NCBI RefSeq assembly: GCF_030730905.1
Contig: NZ_JAVAMP010000008.1
Span: 62,001-126,000 of the forward strand
Direction of reading: 5' to 3'
From: Chengkuizengella axinellae
GTDB lineage: Bacteria > Bacillota > Bacilli > Paenibacillales > KCTC-33759
DNA length: 64,000 bases
Shown: piece after piece, positions 15,176-23,853 of the stretch
How positions within the stretch are numbered: position 1 is the first letter of the stretch
Layout of the letters: every line of letters starts with the position of its first letter
Notes under the pieces: model-generated
What the model saw: only the letters and a program-made list of their open reading frames with translations
Databases searched by the model: none
What the model was told of the DNA's origin: nothing
Translations under genes and position numbers: made by a program

Positions 15176-16276
15176 TTATGTGCTGCTCTCTTGAATCTTC
15201 GATTTCAATTCTTCTAACAACTTTTCATTATTCTTCACATAAGAACTATTGGGGATATACTTAGCTGCATTATCATTGTGTACCTTTGCTTCGTCATATC
15301 TACCTAGTGAAATAAAACAGCTGCACAATTGTATATGTGGAAGCCAAGTATAACATGGTTGTTGCACGTACATACTCTCCCCTGGAACATCTATAATAGT
15401 CGCAATTTTGTACCAGCTAATGGCTTTTGGAATTTCTTTTTTAAATTCATAAATATAACCGAATCGACAACAAATTTCCGCTCTAGGAGTGTCTAAGCGG
15501 AACGTTTCCAAACAATACTTCATCGCTTGATCATATTGTTGGAAATGTATATAACAATCTACAAGTTTTAAGTTAGCATAGATTTGCTCATCAATATTCT
15601 CAGCATTCGTATCTTTTAAAAATCTATGATACCACTCAATAGCTTTCTCATGCTTTTTATGATCAAAACATTCATTAGCATAATGCAGCATATCTCTAGC
15701 AACTAAGGTTTTCCCTTGCTCAATCGCTTTTTCATAGATTTTTATATTACGACTTGTGTTTGGCTTATCCCTCAAATGTTTAATTTTTACATTCGTTACG
15801 AATACAACTCCTGTTACATCTAAAATCTCATGAACTAATCCAACCCACTTAAAACCACATTCTCTTTTCACAATTCGTTCTCGACGATGACTGAAAGTAG
15901 GGTTTCCTTCCTGATCATAGGAATATTCATACTCCATCATCACACATTCCATTTTGTGAGGAATAAGTTTATCTTTAAGCTTTAAAATTTGTTTACGGCT
16001 TTCCTCAGGAACAACATCATCAGCATCAAGCCACATAATATAATCTTTTGTGGCTTTGGAAAAAGAAAAGTTTCTTGCTTTTGAAAAATCATCCACCCAT
16101 TCAAAGTCGTAAATCTTATCTGTAAATTTATTAGCAATTTCCTTCGTTTTATCCTTTGAACCTGTATCCACTATTATAATTTCGTCCATTAAATCAGCAA
16201 TCGAAGATAAACATCTTTCTAATACTTCTTCTTCATCTCTAACGATCATACAAAGACTGATCTCTGCATTGTTCAT
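15176..16276 (-). CDS. GT2 glycosyltransferase with TPR-like C-terminal half (GT-B)
   Basis: The 366-residue paralogue of GT-A has ISLCMIVRDEEEVLERCLSS, DEIIIVDTGSKDKTKEIA and IMWLDADDVVPEESRKQ in the catalytic domain, then TPR-like helices (ECFDHKKHEKAIEWYHRFL, CFISLGRYDEAKVHND). GT2-TPR enzymes of this build glycosylate proteins or peptides in several Gram-positives, so P6 and its relatives are candidate acceptors. It follows P6 by about 103 nt, the same spacing as between P2 and GT-A, so P-GT is a repeated gene unit. A CATAATGTA box (16340-16348) with AC 18 nt upstream may be its own weak sigma-K promoter. Confidence 0.88.
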   Translation of the reverse strand: MNNAEISLCMIVRDEEEVLERCLSSIADLMDEIIIVDTGSKDKTKEIANKFTDKIYDFEWVDDFSKARNFSFSKATKDYIMWLDADDVVPEESRKQILKLKDKLIPHKMECVMMEYEYSYDQEGNPTFSHRRERIVKRECGFKWVGLVHEILDVTGVVFVTNVKIKHLRDKPNTSRNIKIYEKAIEQGKTLVARDMLHYANECFDHKKHEKAIEWYHRFLKDTNAENIDEQIYANLKLVDCYIHFQQYDQAMKYCLETFRLDTPRAEICCRFGYIYEFKKEIPKAISWYKIATIIDVPGESMYVQQPCYTWLPHIQLCSCFISLGRYDEAKVHNDNAAKYIPNSSYVKNNEKLLEELKSKIQESST

Positions 16277-16379
16277 TTAATCTTCTCCCTACTTCTAAAT
16301 AATTTCATAATTCTCTTTCAATATTGAAATTTAGCCATATACATTATGAATATGAAAAAAGAATCAGTAGGGTTCCGAA

Positions 16380-16889
16380 TCAATTTACACTAAAACAAAC
16401 AGCAACCAAAGATCTATCAAATAAATTTGCTGAGTTTGTTGCGCCTGAATCTGGGTTTAAAAGACTAGCCTTCACTTGATATGAATTATTTCCAAGAAAA
16501 GGTTGTTCATCACAAAAAGTAAAGTTTGGCTGCGATTCATGCGTAAAAGATAAGGTTTGAGCACCACTAACACTAGGAGACGTTATGTCCACCATATTAT
16601 TAATGGAATGTGATGATGTGACTGTTGGGCCTATTTGTTGATCATTGTTACAAAGGATGTACTCAACAGTAGCATTAGGATTTACTTCTATTGGGAATAT
16701 TGGATCCACATCCTCTGAAAATAGCGTTTCATTGACTGACCAATCTAGTTTCACGGTTTTATTCTTATCCTTTACACATACAGTAACTTCAAGAATGGTT
16801 ACTGGGTCTGCCCCAGCAACTAAGTTAACTGGCTCTGTCTCATCTTTAAAATCACATACAATGTTTGAACATTTATCAAAAGCTGACAA
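16380..16889 (-). CDS. P6: putative spore-surface protein of the island's small Cys-rich family (intact)
   Basis: The gene starts with TTG at 16887-16889, 7 nt after AAAGGAGG. The start aligns with other members (SAFDKCSNIVCDF against MAGFNKDPLIVC), giving 169 residues. It has TVCVKDKNKTVKLDWSVNE, YILCNNDQ, NFTFCDEQP and NSYQVKASL. Ser replaces the Cys of N-C-Y-Q, and an extra Cys is present near both ends. It has no signal peptide. The sigma-K-like promoter is 31 nt upstream of the TTG. It pairs with GT-B downstream. Confidence 0.8.
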   Translation of the reverse strand: MSAFDKCSNIVCDFKDETEPVNLVAGADPVTILEVTVCVKDKNKTVKLDWSVNETLFSEDVDPIFPIEVNPNATVEYILCNNDQQIGPTVTSSHSINNMVDITSPSVSGAQTLSFTHESQPNFTFCDEQPFLGNNSYQVKASLLNPDSGATNSANLFDRSLVAVCFSVN

Positions 16890-16919
16890 GATATGACCTC
16901 CTTTCAAGTTTATATGATC

Positions 16920-16950
16920 TATATTATTCAAAGTTTGTATAACTGGTATA
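16920..16950 (-). promoter_or_regulatory. Sigma-K-like promoter of P6-GT-B
   Basis: Reverse strand TAGCCTATAC (TATAC at 16946-16950), 17 nt ending in TTTG, then AATAATATA (16920-16928). TTAGCCTATAC recurs before the cgeB-like gene, with CTTAGCCTATAC here. Confidence 0.65.
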
Positions 16951-16977
16951 GGCTAAGCAGTAATAATTTATGAAGGA

Positions 16978-17004
16978 ACACAATCGTTTTTAAATCATAT
17001 TTTA
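16978..17004 (+). promoter_or_regulatory. Sigma-K-like promoter of the rhamnose operon
   Basis: AC at 16978-16979, 16-nt spacer, CATATTTTA at 16996-17004, a full match to AC-N16-CATANNNTA. The rmlA ATG is 41 nt downstream with GGAGGG between. It would place dTDP-rhamnose synthesis in the late mother cell. Confidence 0.7.
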
Positions 17005-17044
17005 TAAAGTAAATAAATTTTTTAAATACACCGGAGGGTTTTAT

Positions 17045-17911
17045 ATGAAAGGGATTATTTTGGCTGGTGGCAGTGGAAGCAGATTATACCCTTTAACAAA
17101 AGTTCTCTCAAAACAATTACTCCCTATTTATGATAAACCTATGATTTATTATCCGTTATCCATCTTAATGTTAGCAGGCATAAGAGAAATCTTAATTATT
17201 TCCACTCCTCAGGATACTCCTAGATTCAAGCAACTTCTAAAAGATGGTAAAGATATAGGATTAACCATATCTTATGAGGTACAAACAGAGCCAAAAGGGA
17301 TTGCAGAAGCATTCAAAATTGGGAAAAAGTTTATTCATAATGATCGAGTGTCTTTAATACTAGGAGATAATATTTTTCATGGTCATCAATTTATACAAAT
17401 ACTTGATCGTGTTATTTCTCAAAAAAAGGGAGCTACTATTTTTGGTTATCCCGTGAAAGATCCTGAACGATTTGGAGTGATTGAATTAAATCAAAATAAG
17501 CAAGTTGTATCCATTGTTGAAAAACCAGATCAACCAAAATCAAATTATGCTGTTACTGGTTTATACTTTTATGATAATAGAGTTGTAGATATCGTTGAAC
17601 ATTTAACACCATCTTCAAGGGGAGAACTTGAAATAACAGATGTGAATCAAGCTTATTTAAACTTAAATGATTTACATGTAGAACTATTAGGTAGAGGTTT
17701 TACATGGATTGATTCTGGCACTCACAATGCGCTGCAAGAAGCTTCGATATTTGTGAGTACCATACAAAAAAGGCAAAATCTAAAAATTGCTTGCATCGAA
17801 GAAATTGCGTATCGAAAAGGTTATATTACTAATGAACAACTACTAAAGTTAACAAAGTCTATGAAAACAAACAGTTACAGCAAATATTTAATGGATATAG
17901 TGAACAACTAA
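17045..17911 (+). CDS. rmlA: Glucose-1-phosphate thymidylyltransferase
   Basis: The 288-residue RmlA makes dTDP-glucose from dTTP and glucose-1-phosphate. It shows [20 protein letters not shown] (nucleotide loop and Lys), [28 protein letters not shown] (metal Asp) and [20 protein letters not shown], all textbook RmlA. First gene of a + strand operon with the GT-methyltransferase fusion, rmlC and rmlD. rmlB is absent from this operon and window. Confidence 0.95.
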   Translation: MKGIILAGGSGSRLYPLTKVLSKQLLPIYDKPMIYYPLSILMLAGIREILIISTPQDTPRFKQLLKDGKDIGLTISYEVQTEPKGIAEAFKIGKKFIHNDRVSLILGDNIFHGHQFIQILDRVISQKKGATIFGYPVKDPERFGVIELNQNKQVVSIVEKPDQPKSNYAVTGLYFYDNRVVDIVEHLTPSSRGELEITDVNQAYLNLNDLHVELLGRGFTWIDSGTHNALQEASIFVSTIQKRQNLKIACIEEIAYRKGYITNEQLLKLTKSMKTNSYSKYLMDIVNN

Positions 17912-17952
17912 AATATCAAATTTATGTTATAAAAGGAGAGTGTCCTTTCCAC

Positions 17953-19344
17953 ATGAAAACAAGCATCATTGTTTTGACACACAACCAACTAGCATATACA
18001 AAAAAGTGTATTGAAAGCATCAGGAGATGTACACAGCCAGAATACGAAATCATTGTAGTGGATAATGCCTCAAAGGATGATACAGTAGATTATTTAAAAA
18101 AACAGTCCGATCTGCGTGTTATATACAATAAAGAGAACGTGGGTTTTGTTGTAGGTAACAATCAAGCTGTTAATGTTGCGAATGGAGATATCATTGTATT
18201 TTTAAATAATGATGTTGTTGTTACAAATGGGTGGTTAGAGCCTTTAATCGATACATTAATTTCAAGTGACAAAATCGCAATGGTAGGTCCTGTTACAAAT
18301 AACGATAATATAGACGGCTTACAAAAAGTTCAAGTGCAATATTGTGAGGAAACACTTAAAGGCCTTACTGAATATTCTAAACAATATTGTGTTCAACATG
18401 CTAAAGAATCTAGAAGAGTATTGAGACTTGTGGGTTTTGCTTTGGCTTGTAAAAGAGAAGTATTAAATGAAATTGGACTATTTGATGAGGCTTATGGGAT
18501 GGGCTATTTTGAAGAATATGATTTATGTTTAAGAGCCTTGATGAAGGGTTATGAATTAAGGATCGTGCAGGACTCTTTTGTTCATCATTTTGGCAATATT
18601 ACATTTGGAGCCAGAAAAAGAGAATTTTCTAAATTATTTGTGAAAAACAAGGCTATATTTAATAAAAAATGGGGACAGGAAACGCTTTATTTAATGTATC
18701 CTTCTTTAGATATCGTTTCAATGATTCCAAAAACCGCTTCTCGTATATTAGATGTAGGTTGTGGAATGGGCTCATTGGCTGTCGAATTTGCAAACCAACA
18801 TAAATGTGAGATTGTGGGTATAGAAAAAAATAGTGAAGCTTTTGCGTTTGCAAAAAAACATCTAAATCAAGTTTTTCATGAGGACATTGAAAACATGAAA
18901 ATATCAGAAAATAAACTAGGGAGATTTGATTGTATTATTTGTGATGACATCTTAGGACATTTGAGGGATCCATGGAGAGTCGTACAACGTTTGGTAAGAC
19001 TGCTTAAGGTAGACGGTTACTTCATACTTTCCGTTCATAATATTTCCAATTTAAAAGTGTTGTCGGGACTGATACAAGGTGATTTTTCATATAAAACTTT
19101 AGGAATTCTTGATAAAAAACATTTGCGTTTTTTTACAAAATCAACAATCCCCACGCTCATTCCTCGTAACATGCTAATAGAAAATATCAATTCCATAAGT
19201 TTAGATGCTACAGAAAATACAAAATCATTCATAAATGAGCTAATATCATTAGGTGAAAGATATAAATTAAAAACAGACGAACTTGATGCTACAACCGTTC
19301 TATATATAGTAAAGGTAAGAAAACTAGTAGAGGAAATATTATGA
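17953..19344 (+). CDS. GT2 glycosyltransferase fused to a SAM methyltransferase
   Basis: The 463-residue protein has two parts. Residues 1-240 are a rhamnosyltransferase-like GT2 domain: VLTHNQLAYTKKCIESI, IIVVDNASKDDTVDYL, VIYNKENVGFVVGNNQAV, FLNNDVVV and FDEAYGMGYFEEYDLCLRA. Residues 255-400 are a class I methyltransferase: RILDVGCGMGSLAVEFA (motif I), GIEKNSEAFAFAKKHL and DCIICDDILGHLRDPW. The pairing suggests transfer of a sugar (rhamnose, from the operon) and its O-methylation by one polypeptide. O-methylated rhamnose is known from Bacillus spore glycoproteins. Its stop overlaps the rmlC start by 4 nt (ATGA). Confidence 0.88.
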   Translation: MKTSIIVLTHNQLAYTKKCIESIRRCTQPEYEIIVVDNASKDDTVDYLKKQSDLRVIYNKENVGFVVGNNQAVNVANGDIIVFLNNDVVVTNGWLEPLIDTLISSDKIAMVGPVTNNDNIDGLQKVQVQYCEETLKGLTEYSKQYCVQHAKESRRVLRLVGFALACKREVLNEIGLFDEAYGMGYFEEYDLCLRALMKGYELRIVQDSFVHHFGNITFGARKREFSKLFVKNKAIFNKKWGQETLYLMYPSLDIVSMIPKTASRILDVGCGMGSLAVEFANQHKCEIVGIEKNSEAFAFAKKHLNQVFHEDIENMKISENKLGRFDCIICDDILGHLRDPWRVVQRLVRLLKVDGYFILSVHNISNLKVLSGLIQGDFSYKTLGILDKKHLRFFTKSTIPTLIPRNMLIENINSISLDATENTKSFINELISLGERYKLKTDELDATTVLYIVKVRKLVEEIL

Positions 19345-19889
19345 ATTTCAAAAAAACTGGACTACCAGGAGTATTCATAGTTGAGACACCGTCATTTGAA
19401 GATCATCGTGGTTTTTTTATGGAGGTTTATCAAAAACATAAATTTCATAATGCAGGTTTATCAGCAAATTTCATACAAGATAATCACTCGTTCTCTAAAG
19501 ATGCTGGGGTTATTCGAGGGCTGCATTATCAATTAAATCCTAAAGCCCAAACAAAATTAGTACGTGCTGCTACTGGTGTGATAATAGACATTGCAGTCGA
19601 TATTCGAAAAGGTTCTCCTACTTTTTCTAAGTGGATCAGTGTTATTTTAAGTGAGTATAATAAACGGCAATTGTATATTCCAAAAGGCTTTGCACACGGT
19701 TTCTGCACATTGACCACCAACACGAATGTAATATATAAAGTAGACGAACAGTATTCACCAGAATTAGATAGAGGCATTGCTTGGGATGACCCAGATATTG
19801 GGATTGAGTGGCCAATTACTCATCCAATTCTATCTAGTAAAGATAAAAAACATCCATTATTAAAAGAAGTAGAAAACGATTTTAGTTAG
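19341..19889 (+). CDS. rmlC: dTDP-4-dehydrorhamnose 3,5-epimerase
   Basis: The 182-residue cupin-fold epimerase acts third in dTDP-L-rhamnose synthesis. It shows HRGFFMEVYQ, FIQDNHSFS, GVIRGLHYQL (catalytic His region), IIDIAVDIRKGSPTF and YIPKGFAHGFCTL, all diagnostic. Length is normal. It is translationally coupled to the preceding GT-methyltransferase gene. Confidence 0.94.
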   Translation: MNFKKTGLPGVFIVETPSFEDHRGFFMEVYQKHKFHNAGLSANFIQDNHSFSKDAGVIRGLHYQLNPKAQTKLVRAATGVIIDIAVDIRKGSPTFSKWISVILSEYNKRQLYIPKGFAHGFCTLTTNTNVIYKVDEQYSPELDRGIAWDDPDIGIEWPITHPILSSKDKKHPLLKEVENDFS

Positions 19890-19940
19890 GAGAAGTATGT
19901 CAAAAATAGAAAGTGGTGGGAAGAATGAAGGAGGAATTCT

Positions 19941-20792
19941 TTGAAGCGACTTAAAGTATTAATAACTGGAGCAAACGGGCAACTTGGTACAGACATGGTC
20001 AATCACTTTAAAGCAACTGGTAATAAAGTCTACGATTTTGGTAAACATGAACTAGATATCACAGATGTAAGTTGTGTACAAAAAATACTTCATGAAAACG
20101 AACCAGATGTTGTCATTCATTGTGCCGCATATACAAATGTTAATCTAGCAGAAACGAAGCCTGATCAAGCATATTTAATTAATAGTTATGGTTCAAGAAA
20201 TATTGCTATCGCTGCAGAACAAATAAGTGCAAAGCTCGTTTACATCAGTACGGATTATGTATTTGATGGAAACTCATCAACCCCCTATACTGAATTTGAT
20301 CAGACTAATCCAATAAATCATTATGGAAAATCAAAACTAGCAGGTGAACAATTTGTTCGTGATTTTCATAATCAATTTTATATTGTCCGTACTTCATGGT
20401 TATATGGAAAACATGGTCGTAATTTTGTGAAAAATATGCTGACCTTGGCAAAAGAAAAAAACACAATTTCAGTTGTATTTGATCAAATAGGAAGTCCTAC
20501 TTATACGGTTGATTTATGTGAAAGAATTCATCAATTAATACAAACCGATAAATTCGGTATATATCATATTTCAAATACAGGAAGCTGTTCTTGGTTTGAT
20601 TTTGCAAATTGTATTTTTAAAGAGAAAAACATAACGATTCAATTAAACAAAGTACGGTCTGAATACTTTAAATATAATGTTTTACGCCCCACGTATTCTG
20701 TTTTAAGTGATAGAGCCTTAATTTTGAATGATTTTAAGCAAATGAGACATTGGAAAGATGCCTTGAAAGAATCTTTAACTGAAATAAATTAA
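19941..20792 (+). CDS. rmlD: dTDP-4-dehydrorhamnose reductase
   Basis: The 283-residue SDR reductase makes the final step to dTDP-L-rhamnose. It shows ITGANGQLGTDMV, VIHCAAYTNVNLAET, YISTDYVFDG, NHYGKSKLAGEQF (YxxxK) and IVRTSWLYG. The start is TTG at 19941 with GGAGG 6 nt before. Last gene of the operon, followed by a strong hairpin. Confidence 0.94.
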   Translation: MKRLKVLITGANGQLGTDMVNHFKATGNKVYDFGKHELDITDVSCVQKILHENEPDVVIHCAAYTNVNLAETKPDQAYLINSYGSRNIAIAAEQISAKLVYISTDYVFDGNSSTPYTEFDQTNPINHYGKSKLAGEQFVRDFHNQFYIVRTSWLYGKHGRNFVKNMLTLAKEKNTISVVFDQIGSPTYTVDLCERIHQLIQTDKFGIYHISNTGSCSWFDFANCIFKEKNITIQLNKVRSEYFKYNVLRPTYSVLSDRALILNDFKQMRHWKDALKESLTEIN

Positions 20793-20831
20793 GAAATTGA
20801 ACATTTATTGCTTCAATAAATGTTCAATTTC
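20793..20831. terminator. Strong convergent hairpin after rmlD
   Basis: An 18-bp perfect stem (20793-20810 with 20814-20831) closes a 3-nt CTT loop. It serves both rmlD (+) and the GT2 gene on the - strand, whose last codons and stop (20805-20807) lie inside the stem. The T-runs are weak but the stem is exceptionally long. Confidence 0.75.
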
Positions 20832-21599
20832 AATGATTTGTGATTTTGGATAGCCAAATTGTATTAGCTCACATTCTTCAACAGGTGTTAAACTATTTTT
20901 ATTTTCTTTCCAGTATTTATAATTTTTTTGAGTGAGTCCTTCAGTATAGATTACTTTCCACACACCATATAAAGGATCGGACTGCTCTGTACGAGCTAAA
21001 TGTTCTACCATGTGTGATAAAATCATGCCTGTATCCATCCCTTTTTCGGCTGCTTTCCTTTTGTATTTTAGATCAGTTCCATACCAATGTAAGGGTTCTT
21101 TTATATTAAAGTGCTCATTCCAAAGAGATTTTTTAATCATGGTGCATCCTAAAATAACTACATCTTTCATCATTTTCATTGTATATTCTGGTTTTTGTAT
21201 AAATTGATCTAATGAGTTAGCGTTAATATTTATCATTTCAGACCAAGCTAATGATACGTAGGCTAGGTTAGGGTGCTCATTCAAAGATTGAGCCATTACT
21301 TCTATCCAATTATTATTGGGAACAATAATATCATCATCGAGTACAACTAAATATTCACCACTTGCTTTTGAGGCTCCATAATTGAATCCTTCTATTCCAC
21401 CTATATTTTTTCCAGGGTCTAATACTTTAACTCTAGGACGTTTTAAATTCTGTAAATATTCCATAACATCTTGATAAGGAGGGTGGTTATTTATTAGTAT
21501 GATTTCAGTATTTAAATCAGTTGTATTTATTACTGCCTCTACACACTTTTTTATTAAAGGAAGAGTATTATAACATCTGACGACAACTGAATTTTTCAT
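20805..21599 (-). CDS. GT2 family glycosyltransferase
   Basis: The 264-residue GT-A fold enzyme has VVRCYNTLPLIKKCVEAVI, EIILINNHPPYQDVMEYL, NIGGIEGFNYG and the metal-binding LVVLDDDIIVP. A HWYGTDLKYKRKA block stands in the acceptor half. It uses an unknown nucleotide-sugar. It lies 47 nt downstream of the cgeB-like gene on the same strand and probably shares its sigma-K-like promoter. Its C-terminal codons form part of the convergent terminator hairpin. Confidence 0.85.
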   Translation of the reverse strand: MKNSVVVRCYNTLPLIKKCVEAVINTTDLNTEIILINNHPPYQDVMEYLQNLKRPRVKVLDPGKNIGGIEGFNYGASKASGEYLVVLDDDIIVPNNNWIEVMAQSLNEHPNLAYVSLAWSEMININANSLDQFIQKPEYTMKMMKDVVILGCTMIKKSLWNEHFNIKEPLHWYGTDLKYKRKAAEKGMDTGMILSHMVEHLARTEQSDPLYGVWKVIYTEGLTQKNYKYWKENKNSLTPVEECELIQFGYPKSQIIEIEHLLKQ

Positions 21600-21646
21600 G
21601 AAGTCCTCTCCTTTTATTACTTTATAAGAATAACATTTTTAATCCA

Positions 21647-22705
21647 TTACAATTTTAGTTCCTTGGTTAAATATTCTAGCAATTGATTTACTCTTATTGA
21701 ATAAGTTTCGTTTTGTAATGTCTTCTCCATAGCTTTAGCTGCCATTGATTGTCTTTTGTCTGAATGATATAAATAATAATCCATTTTTCTTATCATTTCT
21801 ATCGATGTTTTATAAGTGGCAATGTCATGACCAGGTGTATACAGATCATATAAATCTTTTCTTATATCTGTTAGTTGGAAGGCTCCACAAGCTGCTATTT
21901 CGAAAGTTCTTGGATTGACAGATAAAGCGTTAATTTTCACCTTTGTGTTTCTGTTTATATTTGGATTATCAATGGAACGATGCATGTTGATCACAATTTT
22001 TGCTCCATTATAATATTTGGCTGTTTCTTCAGGAGTGATCCAATTATTTTTTATTATTGTTTTAGTAAGTAAGGAATCGTTGATCTCTTCCCAGCCAGGT
22101 CCTATAATCCCAATATTTCTTTTCAATAATTCTGCTTCAATTTCTTTAAAGTAATCTACTCTATCTGGATGAGCATTTCCAACAAATAGTACATCGGATT
22201 TGTATTCCGCTTCTACATTCCTATTTAATTTAAAAATGTCAGGGTCCACAGCAAGAGGTAAAAAATTAACATTTTTACAACCTAGTGATTTATAAAAATC
22301 TATACAGCCACTTTCAACTGTAAATATATAATCATATTTAGGTGCAATGATTTCAGTAATATCTGTATAATATGGGTCATCTAATAACCAGACAGCCGTT
22401 ACAAAACCTAATCTTTTTAACACTTTTATTTTTGTTACTGAAAAGTTCCAACCGTCAAAGACTAATATAAGATGAGGTTTGATCTCTTGTGCAACTTTAT
22501 GAATATGTTCATGAGGCAATATAGTATGAAATTGTGGGATTTCTTTTTTAAAATATTTAATTAATGATTCCTCTAATGCAACGTAAGGCTGCCTTTTACC
22601 AGATTGAACATATAATATCTTTAGCTTCTTTTTATTTTTATCGTTATTTATATAATGATTTGAATTTCGATTCATTTTATATTTCTTTATGAACTTCAAA
22701 TTCAA
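21647..22705 (-). CDS. CgeB-like spore glycosyltransferase
   Basis: The 352-residue protein has the CgeB layout. The N-terminal half includes ILYVQSGKRQPYVALEESL, HLILVFDGWNF, VWLLDDPYY and YIFTVESGCIDFYKSLG. The GT-B C-terminal half includes DVLFVGNAHPDR, GIIGPGWEEI and SVNPRTFEIAACGAFQLTD. In B. subtilis CgeB is made under sigma-K and builds the glycan of the outermost spore crust. I take the TTG at 22703-22705 after GGGAGG; TTG 22699 is possible. The sigma-K-like promoter upstream supports the assignment. Confidence 0.88.
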   Translation of the reverse strand: MNLKFIKKYKMNRNSNHYINNDKNKKKLKILYVQSGKRQPYVALEESLIKYFKKEIPQFHTILPHEHIHKVAQEIKPHLILVFDGWNFSVTKIKVLKRLGFVTAVWLLDDPYYTDITEIIAPKYDYIFTVESGCIDFYKSLGCKNVNFLPLAVDPDIFKLNRNVEAEYKSDVLFVGNAHPDRVDYFKEIEAELLKRNIGIIGPGWEEINDSLLTKTIIKNNWITPEETAKYYNGAKIVINMHRSIDNPNINRNTKVKINALSVNPRTFEIAACGAFQLTDIRKDLYDLYTPGHDIATYKTSIEMIRKMDYYLYHSDKRQSMAAKAMEKTLQNETYSIRVNQLLEYLTKELKL

Positions 22706-22761
22706 CCTTCCTCCCTTTTAAACCTGAATAAGTACTGCTTCACATTGATTTCCAGATGATC

Positions 22762-22792
22762 TATCCTATTCAAATAAAGTTGTACTTGTATA
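22762..22792 (-). promoter_or_regulatory. Sigma-K-like promoter of the cgeB-like gene
   Basis: Reverse strand TTAGCCTATAC (TATAC at 22788-22792), 17 nt ending in TTTG, AATAGGATA (22762-22770). It is very similar to the P6 promoter. Confidence 0.65.
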
Positions 22793-22923
22793 GGCTAAAA
22801 TAACCTATCTTTCTATTTTATTTGTATAACGATGTGTAAGGTATGTTCAAGATTGTTATGCTCATAAATTTTGAAGTGTCACATAAACATTTATGAATAA
22901 AGTCTGTTTACGAAATCTAATTC

Positions 22924-23853
22924 TCACCAATTCTCTTCTATAATTTCTTTATTGATAGAAACAGCCGCGCAATATCCTTCACTAGCAGATTTCATTAGTC
23001 CAGAAAATAAATTTTTTGCATCCCCAATAATATATACTCCTGGTACATCTGACAAACCATTCTGCTCTGTTAAATAAGCTCCATTTGCATCTATTTTACA
23101 TCCCAGTTCTTTTGGAATTTTGCATGATTGAACTTCACGTATCTCTTCAACAAAAGCTGCTTTTCTAATAATTTTCTTTCCATCTTCTAATTGAAAACTT
23201 TTCAACATACCTTTTTGTGATTCCAAACATTTTATTTTGCTCTCAATGATAGGTATTTTATGTTGAATTAATTCTCTTTTTTGTTTTTCGGTCATATTTG
23301 CTGTTCCATTTGTAAATAGAACTAAATCGGTACTCCAATTGTGTAAAGATCTCGTATATTCAAAAATTGTCTTAGAATTCCCTATTACCGCGAGAGGTTG
23401 ATCGCTAAATTCCCACGCATCACAATAAGGGCATGGAAAAGCACTCCGCCCATAAATATCGTTTAATCCCTTTATTTGAGGGAGTTGATCCTTCACACCT
23501 GTAGCAAATAATATTTTCCGACTATAAAATGTATTGCATTGTTCAGTAACTATGTTAAAACATTGATCTGCAGTTCCATTTTCAATACTATTAACATACA
23601 CAACTTTTTCATTTTTTATTGTCACATTACTGTATTTTTCTAATTGCGTTCTGCTTATTTTTTTCAGTTCATTTGGTTTGATTCCATCTCTCGTTAAATA
23701 TCCATGAGATTCATACGTTACCGCATGTCTTGGTTTATTGTCATCAAACAACAATACCCTTCTTTTTGAACGACCTAGTACAAGTGCAGCACTTAATCCA
23801 GCTGGTCCTCCGCCTACGATGACAACATCATATAAATAAAGTAAAGAGTTCAT
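22924..23853 (-). CDS. Thioredoxin-reductase-like FAD/NAD(P) oxidoreductase
   Basis: The 309-residue flavoprotein has VVIVGGGPAGLSAALVL (FAD), FATGVKD, AFPCPYCDAWEF (redox CxxC), LAVIGNSKTIFEYTRSL (NAD(P) domain, GxGx atypical) and VYIIGDAKN. The CPYCDxWE context is that of the GliT/HlmI-like dithiol oxidases and short TrxR-like enzymes rather than classical TrxB. It could oxidise or reduce a small disulfide; partner unknown. It stands alone between a spore gene unit and a CBS gene. Confidence 0.86.
   Translation of the reverse strand: MNSLLYLYDVVIVGGGPAGLSAALVLGRSKRRVLLFDDNKPRHAVTYESHGYLTRDGIKPNELKKISRTQLEKYSNVTIKNEKVVYVNSIENGTADQCFNIVTEQCNTFYSRKILFATGVKDQLPQIKGLNDIYGRSAFPCPYCDAWEFSDQPLAVIGNSKTIFEYTRSLHNWSTDLVLFTNGTANMTEKQKRELIQHKIPIIESKIKCLESQKGMLKSFQLEDGKKIIRKAAFVEEIREVQSCKIPKELGCKIDANGAYLTEQNGLSDVPGVYIIGDAKNLFSGLMKSASEGYCAAVSINKEIIEENW

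Noticed and set aside
7655-16889. Assignment of P1-P6 to Ena/DUF3992 spore appendage subunits
   Set aside because: The Cys-Cys-rich N-terminal connector and sequence pattern of Ena proteins are absent; the motif spacing fits DUF4489-like proteins better, though untested.
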